Origin: JBBRZF01 sp038236965
GTDB taxonomy: Bacteria > Acidobacteriota > Terriglobia > Terriglobales > Acidobacteriaceae
Length of the DNA stretch: 48,876 bases
Assembly: GCA_038236965.1 (NCBI GenBank)
Contig: JBBRZF010000003.1
Location: 1-48,876, forward strand
Direction: 5' to 3'
The notes beneath the pieces are model-generated. The model had not been told where the DNA came from and ran no database searches. It saw nothing but the letters and a program-made list of their open reading frames with translations. The translations under genes were made by a program, and so were the position numbers. The stretch's first letter is position 1, and every line of letters begins with the position of its first letter. Shown here piece after piece: positions 14,372-23,779 of this stretch.

Positions 14372-15784
14372 CTACTGGGTGAGTTTCGCCATTTGCAGGG
14401 CCGCAGCCTGTCCCATGCGGATGCAATCGGGGACGCCGATGCCGCGATAGGCGTTTCCGGCGAGAGCCAGGCTGGGGATGGCTGCGGTGGCTTGCTCGAT
14501 GCGGGCGACGCGCGCCAGATGTCCGGAACCGTATTGGGCCATGGCACCACGCCAGCGGAAGATTCGTACAAAACGGGGTTCGGCTCCGAGTCCGAGTACC
14601 TGCTTGAGTTCGCCGCGAACGATGCTGATTATTTCGGCGTCGGAAATGTTGAGGACATCGTCATTGCCAGCGCCGCCGAGGAAACAACGCAGCAGCCCTT
14701 TGTCTTCGGGCGCGCGGTGGGGAAATTTGTTATGAACGAAAGTGCATGCGCGCATACGCATGTTTTCACTCTTGGGAACCAGGTAGCCGAAACCGGGCGG
14801 GAGTGAAACCAAGTCGTCCATGTTGTATCCGAGAATCGCAGTGACCGAAGAGCTGTAGGGGATGGCCTTAAGATCGGCCCCGAGAGCGGAGTCGGTGGCG
14901 TCCAGCAGTTTTCCGGCTACGTGCGCGGGGGTGCAGAGGATGACGGCGTCAACTGATTGCGAACGGCCATCGAGGTGGAGATCCCATCCTTGAGCTGTGC
15001 GGGTAAGTCCGTTGACGGAAGTGTTGGTGCGTAGGCGCGATGTGTCGATCTGAGTGATGATGGCATCCACCATCTGCTGCATTCCGTTGCGCATGGAAGT
15101 GAAGAGCGGGCGAGGCTTTGCGGGCTGCTTGTTGGCTTTGAAAGCGGCGGCGCGCATCTTCTTATTGGCCATGAGCATGGCGCGACTGAGCGAGCCGTAT
15201 TTCTCTTCCATCTCGACAAAACGGGGTAGCACGGCGCGAGCGCTGAGCATGGAGGCGTCTCCTCCATAAATTCCGGAGAGCAACGGGTCGGCGAGACGGT
15301 CAACCATCTCAGAACCGAAGTGTCGCTCGACCATCTCCGCGACAGTCTCATCTTTCTGCATGGGGCGCGGAGGATGGAAGAGTTCCATCATCATTCGGAG
15401 CTTCGTTCCCCAGGAAAAGAGGGGCGAGAGAGCGGTGGGCAGGATTTTGGTCGGCACCATGAACATGAGGCCGTCGGGCATCACGATGAGGCGTCCGTTG
15501 ACGAGGATGTAGGTCTTGCGCTTTTCGTCGTTGGAACCGATGAGCTGGTCGGCAATGCCGAGGTCGGCGGCGAGCTGAGCGGCTGCGGGCTTTTCACTTA
15601 CGAAAGAATCGGGGCCGGCCTCGACTACGCACCCTTCCATGAATTCGGAGTACATGGAACCGCCGAGACGCGAGGACGTTTCGAAGAGCGTGTACTCGAT
15701 GGGCGCGCCGTTGCGGCGTTCGCGTTCCAGATAGAACGCGGCACTCAAACCTGAGATCCCGCCCCCGATGATAGCTACTCGCAT
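14372..15784 (-). CDS. hemG: Oxygen-dependent protoporphyrinogen/coproporphyrinogen oxidase
   Basis: A 470-aa flavoenzyme of the HemY type (called hemG or hemY). It removes six electrons from the porphyrinogen ring using FAD and O2. The N-terminal MRVAIIGGGISGLSAAFYLE is the dinucleotide-binding fold; SRLGGSMYSE and VEAGPDSF follow as in the family. The C-terminal ALAGNAYRGIGVPDCIRMGQAAA closes the FAD site. ATG 15784 has GGAAAG just upstream; the longer frame to 15862 starts in non-homologous sequence. It is third in the minus-strand order hemE-hemH-hemG. Whether the substrate is proto- or coproporphyrinogen cannot be told. Confidence 0.93.
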   Translation of the reverse strand: MRVAIIGGGISGLSAAFYLERERRNGAPIEYTLFETSSRLGGSMYSEFMEGCVVEAGPDSFVSEKPAAAQLAADLGIADQLIGSNDEKRKTYILVNGRLIVMPDGLMFMVPTKILPTALSPLFSWGTKLRMMMELFHPPRPMQKDETVAEMVERHFGSEMVDRLADPLLSGIYGGDASMLSARAVLPRFVEMEEKYGSLSRAMLMANKKMRAAAFKANKQPAKPRPLFTSMRNGMQQMVDAIITQIDTSRLRTNTSVNGLTRTAQGWDLHLDGRSQSVDAVILCTPAHVAGKLLDATDSALGADLKAIPYSSSVTAILGYNMDDLVSLPPGFGYLVPKSENMRMRACTFVHNKFPHRAPEDKGLLRCFLGGAGNDDVLNISDAEIISIVRGELKQVLGLGAEPRFVRIFRWRGAMAQYGSGHLARVARIEQATAAIPSLALAGNAYRGIGVPDCIRMGQAAALQMAKLTQ

Positions 15785-15882
15785 AAGTCTTTCCGCATTC
15801 CCGAAACAGAATCCAAAAACCAAATCAAAAGATGGAACCACGAGGGACACAAAACTCCACAAAGGTCACGAAAGAAAAGCGG

Positions 15883-16800
15883 CTAATGGCTCGTGATTCC
15901 GGATGCAAGTCGCTCCGCAGCTACGGCCGCGATTGCCTTGGCGAATGTTGCGGAGCCATTCAGCGATTCGGCGCGCCAGAGTTTCATGCCGTGTTCATTG
16001 GCGAATTTCTTAAAGGCTATATCGATGTCGTAAAGCACTTCTACGTGATCGCAGACAAAGCCAACGGGGTGAATGAATACGCCGGTGTGTCCTTCGGTTT
16101 GCAAACGCAAAATCGTATCTTCCACGGTGGGGCCGAGCCACTCGCCTCCGCTCATACCCTGGCTCTGAAAAGCGAAGGTCCAGGGGACGCCTGTCGGCAG
16201 CGATTCGGCTACGAGCGCGGCAGTATGCTTGGCTTGGACATCGTAGGGATCGCCATCGGCAATGGTGCGCTGCGGAACGGAATGCGCGGTGAAGATGACG
16301 GGGAGTTTTTCTCCGGCGTCTCGCGATGCGCGTGACCATCCGGCCATCAGGCGTTCGGCGAACGCTTCGATAAGCAGGGGATGGTCGTGCCAGTTGTCGA
16401 TGAATTCCACGGCGAAGGGTTCGTGCCCGGTTTCGTCGAGCATGGCCTTTTTGTAGAGGCCGACGCTGGTGCGGGAATTGTGGGGCGCGAGACAGATTGC
16501 GACCGCATGGGTCACGCCATCGGCAGTCATCTGCCGGACGGTGTCCTTTATATAGGGCTTCCAATTTCTCATGCCGATGTAAACGGGCAGGCCGCTTTCG
16601 CGCGCCGCGCGTTCCGCCTGCTCCATGGTCCAGCAGGTGAGAGGCGATTGGCCGATGAGCGAGTAGCGATGCTGGATTTCCGAGACGACGGATTCGGGTA
16701 GCGGACGTCCGCCTGTGACATTGAGCAGGAACGCAGGAACATCCTCAGCGTTTTCAGGGCTGCCATGTGCGAGTAACAGGATGGCTGTTTTCCCACTCAC
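15883..16800 (-). CDS. hemH: Ferrochelatase
   Basis: A 305-aa enzyme that inserts Fe2+ into the porphyrin. The catalytic His173 lies in FTAHSVP and the metal-site Glu254 in DHVEVLYDID; GMSGGEWLGPTVED and PVGFVCDH are further family blocks. The start is a GTG at 16800 that overlaps the hemE stop (GTGA), so translation is coupled. There is no membrane helix, so it is soluble or peripheral. It lies between hemE and hemG in one operon. The combination with HemY-type oxidase would fit either the protoporphyrin or the coproporphyrin-dependent route; no ChdC gene is in view to decide. Confidence 0.94.
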   Translation of the reverse strand: MSGKTAILLLAHGSPENAEDVPAFLLNVTGGRPLPESVVSEIQHRYSLIGQSPLTCWTMEQAERAARESGLPVYIGMRNWKPYIKDTVRQMTADGVTHAVAICLAPHNSRTSVGLYKKAMLDETGHEPFAVEFIDNWHDHPLLIEAFAERLMAGWSRASRDAGEKLPVIFTAHSVPQRTIADGDPYDVQAKHTAALVAESLPTGVPWTFAFQSQGMSGGEWLGPTVEDTILRLQTEGHTGVFIHPVGFVCDHVEVLYDIDIAFKKFANEHGMKLWRAESLNGSATFAKAIAAVAAERLASGITSH

Positions 16801-17858
16801 CGTGTGCTGGCCGCCTTTGCTTTGAGTTCAGCGGAATAATCCTGCACGAATTTGCCTAAGCGCTTCACATTGTCCACCGGAGTGAGTGGCAGGATTCCGT
16901 GACCGAGATTGAAGATGTGTCCGGGGCGTCCGGCAGCCTGATCGAGAATGTTCTTGGCTCGCGACTCGATGGCTTTCCAGTCGGCGAAGAGGGTGACGGG
17001 ATCAAGATTGCCCTGGACGGCGACGTCGTGATTCAGGATGGCCCATCCCTGGTCAAAGGGAACGCGCCAATCGAGTCCGATGACGTTCGCTCCGGTCTCC
17101 TTCATCGACGGCAACAGGGTGGTGCTGTCGGTGCCGAAATAGATGATGGGCGCGCCCGACTTCTTTAGTCGCTGAATGAGTTCGGTGGTGCGCGGAAGAA
17201 CGTATTGGCGGTAGTCCTCGACGCTAAGGCATCCGACCCAGCTATCGAACACTTGCAGGACATCGGCGCCGGCGCGTACCTGCTCGGTTGCGTACTCGAC
17301 GAGTACGTCGTTGAGTTTGCCGAGGAGTTCGTCGAAGACCTCGGGCTGCTGATACATCATGCGCTTTACTTCGATGTAATTGCGCGAGCCGCTGCCTTCG
17401 ATCATGTAGCTGGCGAGCGTGAATGGCGCGCCGCAGAAGCCGATCATCGGGAGCGACGAGCCCCAGTGCTTCATGCAGAGCTTGATGGCTTCAGCGACAT
17501 AGCCGAGGTCGGCAGCGCGGTCGGTACGCAGGGCGCGGACGTCAGCGGCAGTGCGGAGAGGCTTCTCTACGACCGGACCTTCGCCGGCGGAGAAATGGAA
17601 CGGTAGTCCCATAACTTCGAGGGGCAGAAGCAGATCGGCAAAAATGATGGCGGCATCCACACCCAGGTAGTCGGCGGCGGTGATGGTGACCTCGGCGGCG
17701 ACGGCGGGCTTCTTGCAGATGTCTACGAGCGAGTAGTGCTTGCGCACCTCGCGATATTCGGCCATATAGCGACCGGCCTGACGCATGAACCAAACGGGCG
17801 TCGAGGGGGTTGGGAGGCCTTTACAGGTGCGAACGAAGATGGACTCTGGGGCACTCAT
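16797..17858 (-). CDS. hemE: Uroporphyrinogen decarboxylase
   Basis: A 353-aa cytoplasmic enzyme that converts uroporphyrinogen III to coproporphyrinogen III. The two family signatures are PVWFMRQAGRY at residues 21-31 and GFCGAPFTLASYMIEG in the middle. FGTDSTTLLPSM and NLGHGILPLTPVDNV are further conserved segments. ATG 17858 (MSAPES) starts just before the homology; the frame is open for 22 more codons to 17924, and no strong ribosome site decides. First gene of hemE-hemH-hemG, transcribed away from the kinase gene across a 258-nt gap. Confidence 0.95.
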   Translation of the reverse strand: MSAPESIFVRTCKGLPTPSTPVWFMRQAGRYMAEYREVRKHYSLVDICKKPAVAAEVTITAADYLGVDAAIIFADLLLPLEVMGLPFHFSAGEGPVVEKPLRTAADVRALRTDRAADLGYVAEAIKLCMKHWGSSLPMIGFCGAPFTLASYMIEGSGSRNYIEVKRMMYQQPEVFDELLGKLNDVLVEYATEQVRAGADVLQVFDSWVGCLSVEDYRQYVLPRTTELIQRLKKSGAPIIYFGTDSTTLLPSMKETGANVIGLDWRVPFDQGWAILNHDVAVQGNLDPVTLFADWKAIESRAKNILDQAAGRPGHIFNLGHGILPLTPVDNVKRLGKFVQDYSAELKAKAASTR

Positions 17859-18062
17859 GAATGTATTAACTGTAACAAAATGCTGAACCGAGGGGTTGTG
17901 ACGAGAGTCACAGTCGAAAATCATTTTCAGAATGGAAGTGGAAGGGAGGCAGAGTTGGAATAGAAGTCAAAATGCCGGAGCGATTTGCGGATTTTGGGAT
18001 TTTCGGTTTTAAGGTCGGAACCGGCACTGTCGGCATCGTATGTGATTAGCGAGTTGCGGGAC

Positions 18063-18068
18063 TATAAT
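18063..18068 (+). promoter_or_regulatory. Perfect -10 box (TATAAT) before the kinase gene
   Basis: TATAAT sits 49 nt upstream of the ATG at 18117 in the divergent gap between hemE and the kinase. No clear -35 match is visible at the usual distance, so the promoter call rests on the -10 alone. Confidence 0.45.
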
Positions 18069-18116
18069 TTGCACCCGTAAAGAAGATGCGAGGACGAGCA
18101 TGGCCTTGGGAGCTTT

Positions 18117-20771
18117 ATGCCAGTGCAAGTGGGGATGCGCATAGGTCCGTACGAAATACTAGCTCCTGCCGGTTCGGGCGGAATGGGCGAGGTGTATCGC
18201 GCCCTCGATACCCGGTTGGAGCGCGTCGTCGCCTTGAAGGTGATGCCCACCATCGCGGCCAATGATCCCGACCGGCTGCACCGTTTCGAGCAGGAAGCGC
18301 GCAGCGTTGCCGCGCTGAGCCATCCCAACATACTCGCCATCTATGACGTAGGTTCCTTCGAAGGCGCGCCTTACCTGGTAACGGAATTCCTGGAAGGCGA
18401 GACGCTCAGGCAGCGGCTCGACGAGGGCGCAATCGCCGTGCGGAGGTCGGTCGAGTACGCGCAGCAGATCGCGCAAGGACTCTCGGCAGCGCACGAACGC
18501 GGCATCGTGCATCGCGATCTGAAGCCGGAAAACGTCTTCCTGACGAAAGATGGGCACGCGAAACTACTCGACTTTGGATTGGCTAAGATCACCGCGTCGG
18601 GAGTGAAGACCATCTCGCCGGAGAGCGCCACCATCGCGGCTGCGACGCAAGCGGGCATGGTACTGGGAACCGCGGGCTACATGGCTCCCGAGCAGGTGAG
18701 GGCCGGAGAGGTGGACCATCGCGCGGACATCTTCAGTTTTGGCGCAATGCTCTACGAAATGATCTCGGGAGAGCGTGCCTTTCACGGTGCGTCGTCGGTG
18801 GAGACGATGAACGCCATCCTTAAATCGGAGCCGCCGGAGATCGATGCTGCGAAGTTGCATGTTCCGCCGGGACTGGAACTCATCGTGCGTCATTGCCTGG
18901 AAAAGAATCCTGCGGACAGGTTCCAGTCGGCGCGCGACCTGACGTTTGCCTTGGGCTCGCTCTCCGGTTCGGAGACTTCGATCTCGCGAATGACGCGCCT
19001 GCGTCCGCAGAAAAAGACTCTGGAATGGCTTCCGTGGGCGATCGCGGTGCTAGCCATGATTGCCGTTGCCGCCGTGATGTTCCTTCGACCGGCAGCGCAG
19101 GCGGTGCGGCAGGATTTTGCCATCCCGATGTCGACCGAAGTGAGCGCGATGTCGCTCTCGCCAGACGGAACGATGCTGGCGTATGTGTCTCCGGACGACA
19201 AGACGGGCAAGGGAGTTCTGTACGTGCGACGCATTGGCGGAGCCAGCGGCACGCGCGTAAATGGCACCGATGGCGCCATGTATCCTTTCTGGTCACCGGA
19301 CGGCAAGTCGCTGGGATTCTTTGCCGACAGCAAACTGAAACGCATTGCCACGGATGGCGCTTCGGCCCAAGTGTTGGCGACGGCAGGCTCTCCGCGCGGA
19401 GGAAGTTGGAGCAAAAAAGGCGTGATCATCTATGCTCCCGAAGCAGGCGGACCACTGTGGCGCGTGGACGAGGACGGAAGTAACGCTCATTCGCTGACCG
19501 GCAAGATATTCGCGAATGCCGAATCGACCCATCGTTGGCCGTTCTTCCTGCCAGATGGGGACCATTTCATCTTCCGCTCCGGTACAGGCGATACCTTCGA
19601 CAAAAATCGCACGGGACAAGGCATCATCCTGGCGACGCTGGAAGCGAAAGGCAAGAAGCTGATTGTGGACTCGCGTTGTAGTCCCGCCTACGCGAACGGT
19701 GAACTGTTCTATGTCGACGATTCGGGCGCGCTGGTTTCAGCGAAGCTGGATATCTCCACCGCCAAACTCACAGGGCAGCCGAAATTCATTGCCAGCGGTG
19801 TTGGGCAGAATCCTTCCACTTACTTCAGTTCGTTCACGGTCGCGCAGAACGGGACGGTAGTTTATCAATCCGGTTCGGGCGCGCCGATTTCGCAGCTCAC
19901 CTGGTTCGATCGCGAGGGAAAAGAAGCAGGCCGCATCGGAGATGCAGGCTTGCTCTCCAACCCGATCCTGTCGCCGGATAATTCGCGAGTAGCGTTCGAC
20001 GTGGCGGATACGCGGTCGGTGAACGTCGATGTCTGGCTGATGGATATTCAACGCGGCGGTTCGACGCGGTTCACTTTCGATCCTTCGGAAGAGACGACGG
20101 GACTGTGGTCGCGCAAAGGCAAGGCAATCGCGTACCGCTCATCCGTGAATGGTGGCGAACTCCATATCAAGGCCAGTAATGGCGCTGAGAAAGATAAGTT
20201 GCTGGCATACCCAGGTGGGGCCGGCGACATACTGCCGACTTCATGGGCCCCCGACGATGAAGGGTTCATGGCCACCTTCCAGCCGAATAATGGTGGCACC
20301 GATCTGGTGTACGTAACCATGGACGGCAAGATCACGCCCTTCCAATCTTCGCCGGCCAGCGAGATGAATGGGCAGATATCGCCCGACGGAAAATGGGTCG
20401 CGTACCAGTCGAACGAATCGGGCACATGGGAAATCTATGTAACGACCTTTCCTGCGCCTGGAGGCAAGTGGCAGGTATCGCGCGGTGGCGGCACGGAACC
20501 GCGCTGGCGCCCCGACGGCAAAGAAATCTACTACCTGACGCTGGACTCAATGCTGGTTGCAGGGGAAGTATCCAGTGACAGCGGTTTTGCGACGTCGCAT
20601 ACCTCCACGCTCTTCCAGATGCACCCGCGCCCGCTGATCTCGTCCACCGATATCTTTTCTTATGACGTAAGCCATGATGGGAAGCGCTTCCTGGTAAACA
20701 ACTACACGCGTCCGGCACAGGTTCCACTTCTGAACATCATCCTGAACGCCACGGCGGGAGCGCGGAATTGA
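18117..20771 (+). CDS. Transmembrane Ser/Thr protein kinase with TolB-like propeller
   Basis: An 884-aa PknB-type (Hanks) kinase. The kinase domain spans residues about 12-280: Gly loop GSGGMGEVY at 19-27, catalytic Lys41 (VALKV), HRDLKPEN at 132-139, DFG at 152-154, and the activation segment ending GYMAPEQ. One membrane helix follows at about 303-322 (LPWAIAVLAMIAVAAVMFL). The outer part, about 330-884, carries WD40/TolB-like repeats (SLSPDGTMLAYVS, PFWSPDGKSLGFFA, QISPDGKWVAYQS, RWRPDGKEIYYL), which form a sensor propeller. This layout is very common in Acidobacteria. All catalytic residues look intact. A GGGAG ribosome site precedes ATG 18117. Signal and substrates are unknown. Confidence 0.93.
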   Translation: MPVQVGMRIGPYEILAPAGSGGMGEVYRALDTRLERVVALKVMPTIAANDPDRLHRFEQEARSVAALSHPNILAIYDVGSFEGAPYLVTEFLEGETLRQRLDEGAIAVRRSVEYAQQIAQGLSAAHERGIVHRDLKPENVFLTKDGHAKLLDFGLAKITASGVKTISPESATIAAATQAGMVLGTAGYMAPEQVRAGEVDHRADIFSFGAMLYEMISGERAFHGASSVETMNAILKSEPPEIDAAKLHVPPGLELIVRHCLEKNPADRFQSARDLTFALGSLSGSETSISRMTRLRPQKKTLEWLPWAIAVLAMIAVAAVMFLRPAAQAVRQDFAIPMSTEVSAMSLSPDGTMLAYVSPDDKTGKGVLYVRRIGGASGTRVNGTDGAMYPFWSPDGKSLGFFADSKLKRIATDGASAQVLATAGSPRGGSWSKKGVIIYAPEAGGPLWRVDEDGSNAHSLTGKIFANAESTHRWPFFLPDGDHFIFRSGTGDTFDKNRTGQGIILATLEAKGKKLIVDSRCSPAYANGELFYVDDSGALVSAKLDISTAKLTGQPKFIASGVGQNPSTYFSSFTVAQNGTVVYQSGSGAPISQLTWFDREGKEAGRIGDAGLLSNPILSPDNSRVAFDVADTRSVNVDVWLMDIQRGGSTRFTFDPSEETTGLWSRKGKAIAYRSSVNGGELHIKASNGAEKDKLLAYPGGAGDILPTSWAPDDEGFMATFQPNNGGTDLVYVTMDGKITPFQSSPASEMNGQISPDGKWVAYQSNESGTWEIYVTTFPAPGGKWQVSRGGGTEPRWRPDGKEIYYLTLDSMLVAGEVSSDSGFATSHTSTLFQMHPRPLISSTDIFSYDVSHDGKRFLVNNYTRPAQVPLLNIILNATAGARN

Positions 20772-20794
20772 CAGTCAACAAACGGTAAGCATTG

Positions 20795-21472
20795 ATGGCG
20801 ATGACGAAGGTCAAAGAGTTCCAAGCCACGCTGGAGCGCTCCAAGAATGCACTGAACTGGGTCATCGTGCGCATCCCATTCTCTGTGGTGAATATCGGGG
20901 GAACGCGAGGACAACTCAAGGTCCACGTGCGAGTGAATGGAATGGGATTTCAGAGTTGCCTCTTTCCGAGCGGCACGGGCGTTCACTTCATGATCGTCAA
21001 CCAGCAGATGCAGCGCGCCGCCGGCATCCGCCTGGGCGACAAAGCAGAGTTCGTCCTTGAGCCCGACCTGAGCAAACGCAAAGTAGAAGTTCCAGCGGAA
21101 TTGCAGAAACTGCTGAAACAGGAGCGCGAGCTGGCCACGTGGTATGCCACGCTGAACGATTCCACCCGCAAGGACATTAACCGCTGGATAGCACAACCGA
21201 AGACCTCAGCCAGCCGCGATCGCCGCACCGAACAGATTGCGGAACGCATGATGGAGACGATGGAGGCGGAAGTTGAGTTGCCGCCGCTGATTCGTCGCGC
21301 ACTGGCACTGAATTCCGCGGCGGATGATGGATGGAGGTTGATGACTGCGGCGCAGCGGCGCTCGCATCTGCTGGGTATCTTCTATTACCGCACACCGGGA
21401 GGGCGGGAGCGTCGGCTACAGAAGGCGCTGGAAGCGGCGACACGGGTTGCGGAAAAGCGCGGACAAGGCTAG
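20795..21472 (+). CDS. DUF1905 / YdeI-OmpD-associated family protein
   Basis: About 225 aa. The first ~95 residues match the DUF1905 beta-barrel pattern (FQATLERSKNALNWVIVRIP, VNGMGFQSCLFPSGTGVHFM, GDKAEFVLEPD). The rest resembles the YdeI/OmpD-associated 'bacteriocin-protection' helical domain (STRKDINRWIAQPKTSASRDRR, TEQIAERMMETM). The biochemical role of both domains is unknown to me. The frame starts TTG-ATG-GCG-ATG; ATG 20795 is chosen, with GGTAAG eight bases upstream. It follows the kinase by 23 nt on the same strand and may be co-transcribed. Confidence 0.75.
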   Translation: MAMTKVKEFQATLERSKNALNWVIVRIPFSVVNIGGTRGQLKVHVRVNGMGFQSCLFPSGTGVHFMIVNQQMQRAAGIRLGDKAEFVLEPDLSKRKVEVPAELQKLLKQERELATWYATLNDSTRKDINRWIAQPKTSASRDRRTEQIAERMMETMEAEVELPPLIRRALALNSAADDGWRLMTAAQRRSHLLGIFYYRTPGGRERRLQKALEAATRVAEKRGQG

Positions 21473-21576
21473 TACGACACCCCTGTCATGCCATCCCAGA
21501 AACACGTCCCCCTAAAGTGATATCTTGAACTGCGGCCTGCGTGATGCGGGCCAGTGTTCGCGTGGGAATCCTAAGC

Positions 21577-23004
21577 ATGGAAGTTCTGAAAAAACTTTTC
21601 GTCACACATTTTGGATCGCCTGCGGCAACTGTCGAGCGGTTGCAAGGACAGCTTGGCGGGTCGGGCCGCAAGATCGTACGCCTTGCGAGCGCCGATGCAA
21701 GTGCCATCGGCATTCTCTACAACGTGCGCGAGGAGAATCGCGCGTTCCTGGAATTCTCGCGTCACTTTCGCCAGCATGGATTGCCTGTGCCGGAGATCTA
21801 TGGTGAGGCGCTCGACGAAGGCGCCTACCTGGAACAAGACCTCGGCGATACGACGCTCTTCGACTTCCTCGCAGCAAATCGCGACGGCACCCAAATCAAC
21901 TCGCAAGCAATCCAGGCTTACAAAAAGACGATCGATATGCTGCCGCGCTTCCAGGTCGAAGTCGGCCCTGGATTGAACTACAAGGTCTGCCATCCTCGTG
22001 AACGTTTCGACCGGCAATCGATTTCCTGGGACCTGAACTATTTCAAATATTACTTTCTCAAACTCGCGGGCATCCCATTCAACGAACAGGCACTGGAAGA
22101 TGATTTCGAGAAGCTGACAGACTTCCTGCTGACCGCGCCTTCCGACTATTTTCTTTATAGAGATTTCCAGTCCCGCAATGTGATGTTGCAGGGAGAGCAG
22201 CCGTACTTCCTCGACTACCAGGGTGGACGCAAGGGCGCGTTGCAATATGACATTGCTTCCCTGCTGTTTGATGCCAAGGCGGACCTGCCCCCCGAATTGC
22301 GCGAGCACCTTCTGGAATATTATCTGGACGCACTCGCGAAGTACGCGAAGGTAGATCGCGCTGAATTCCTGCGCTTCTACTATTCGTATGTTTACGTTCG
22401 AATCATGCAGGCGCTGGGCGCGTATGGCTTCCGCGGATTCTACGAGCGCAAGGCGCATTTTTTGCAAAGTGTTCCCTACGCGCTACGCAACCTGCGCTGG
22501 CTGCTGCATAACGTGGAGTTGCCTATTGAACTGCCAACACTGATGGAAGCATTCCGCACGATGGTCGGTTCTGAGGAGCTCCAACACATTGCTGTGCAAA
22601 CGCAGACGCTGACGGTTCGCATCGTGAGCTTCTCGTTTCACCGCGGCTGGCCTACGGACGATTCGGGCAACGGCGGTGGATTCGTATTCGATGCGCGCAG
22701 CATTCCGAATCCCGGACGCGAAGAACAATATAAGAATCTGACCGGCAAAGATGCGCGGGTGATTGAGTACTTGCAGCGGCAACCCGCGCTGCATCAGTTC
22801 GTCGCCGCGGTGACTACGCTGGTGGACGGCAGCGTAGAGGAATATCAGAGACGCGGATTTCAAAACCTGATGATCTGTTTCGGATGTACGGGCGGGCAAC
22901 ATCGCTCCGTCTACCTGGCCGAGTGGTTCGCTCATAAACTGCGGGGACGCACGGGCGTAACCGTCGTGCTGGAACATCGCGAACTGGAGCGCATGGGCAG
23001 ATGA
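21577..23004 (+). CDS. AmgK-like sugar kinase (APH fold) fused to RapZ C-terminal domain
   Basis: About 475 aa in two parts. Residues 1 to about 330 form an aminoglycoside-phosphotransferase-fold kinase: VPEIYGE hinge, YLEQDLGD, the catalytic loop YRDFQSRNVM (Asp196, Asn201; the usual His is Tyr194) and the metal Asp in YFLDYQGG. This resembles AmgK, which phosphorylates MurNAc/GlcNAc at the anomeric carbon. Residues about 345-475 match the C-terminal domain of RapZ (VSFSFHRGWP, FVFDARSIPNPGR, LTGKDARVIEYL, CFGCTGGQHRSVYLAEW). The RapZ N-terminal P-loop ATPase domain is absent. ATG 21577 is preferred (GGGAA upstream). The stop overlaps the next start (ATGA), tying it to a MurU-like enzyme. 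Confidence 0.85.
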   Translation: MEVLKKLFVTHFGSPAATVERLQGQLGGSGRKIVRLASADASAIGILYNVREENRAFLEFSRHFRQHGLPVPEIYGEALDEGAYLEQDLGDTTLFDFLAANRDGTQINSQAIQAYKKTIDMLPRFQVEVGPGLNYKVCHPRERFDRQSISWDLNYFKYYFLKLAGIPFNEQALEDDFEKLTDFLLTAPSDYFLYRDFQSRNVMLQGEQPYFLDYQGGRKGALQYDIASLLFDAKADLPPELREHLLEYYLDALAKYAKVDRAEFLRFYYSYVYVRIMQALGAYGFRGFYERKAHFLQSVPYALRNLRWLLHNVELPIELPTLMEAFRTMVGSEELQHIAVQTQTLTVRIVSFSFHRGWPTDDSGNGGGFVFDARSIPNPGREEQYKNLTGKDARVIEYLQRQPALHQFVAAVTTLVDGSVEEYQRRGFQNLMICFGCTGGQHRSVYLAEWFAHKLRGRTGVTVVLEHRELERMGR

Positions 23005-23738
23005 GGGCGATGGTACTGGCTGCGGGCCTGGGGACGCGATTGCGTCCGCTGACCGATGATCGCCCAAAAGCTCTGGTGCAGTTGAATGGACGAACGCTGC
23101 TGGAAATCACGCTGACCCGCCTGCAAATATTCGGCGTCACGGACGTCATCATCAATGCCCATCACTTCGCCGACCAAGTGGTCGACTACCTGCGCGAACA
23201 TGAAAATTTCGGACTGAATGTGGAAGTCTCGCGCGAAGAGCATTTGCTCGATACTGGCGGCGGACTGAAGAAAGCTGCTCACTTTTTCGACGCGAGCGAC
23301 GAACCATTTCTTCTGCACAACGTCGATGTGGTGAGCACGATCGATCTGAAGAAGATGGTGGAGTTCCACATTGAGCGAAAAGCGTTAGCGACACTGGCGG
23401 TGCGCGAAAGGAAAACTTCGCGCTATCTGCTCTTCGACGAACAGATGCTTTTATGCGGACGTCGAAGCGGAGAGCAAGGTGAAGTCGAGATGGCTCGGCC
23501 AGCGCTAAAGACGCAAGCACTGGCATTCTCAGGCGTACAGGTTATGTCGCCGCGTATTTTCGCCACAATGAAAAGCGGTCCCTCGTTCTCGATCATCGCT
23601 CTATACATGGAAGCTGCCGCGGTCGGAGAGAGAATCGTCGGCTTGCGATCGGACGAGTATTACTGGCGCGACCTGGGTACGACCGAAAATTTGAGAGCTG
23701 CCGAAAACGATCTGCGAGCCGGCGCGGTAATTTTTTAA
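23001..23738 (+). CDS. MurU-like sugar-1-phosphate nucleotidyltransferase
   Basis: A 245-aa NTP-transferase. The signature MVLAAGLGTRLRPLTDDRPK spans residues 4-23, followed by ALVQLNGRTLLE, NAHHFADQVVDYL, LDTGGGLKKA and LLHNVDVV (metal Asp), then FSGVQVMSP and YYWRDLGT near the end. Size and motif set fit MurU (MurNAc-1-P uridylyltransferase) or glucose/mannose-1-P relatives. The start overlaps the stop of the AmgK-RapZ(C) gene (ATGA), so the pair is translationally coupled. Together they would give the kinase and nucleotidyltransferase steps that turn salvaged MurNAc into UDP-MurNAc, bypassing de novo synthesis. Confidence 0.85.
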   Translation: MRAMVLAAGLGTRLRPLTDDRPKALVQLNGRTLLEITLTRLQIFGVTDVIINAHHFADQVVDYLREHENFGLNVEVSREEHLLDTGGGLKKAAHFFDASDEPFLLHNVDVVSTIDLKKMVEFHIERKALATLAVRERKTSRYLLFDEQMLLCGRRSGEQGEVEMARPALKTQALAFSGVQVMSPRIFATMKSGPSFSIIALYMEAAAVGERIVGLRSDEYYWRDLGTTENLRAAENDLRAGAVIF

Positions 23739-23779
23739 GAATTTCCACTGCAATTTAACCGCGAAGACGCACGTTCGCA

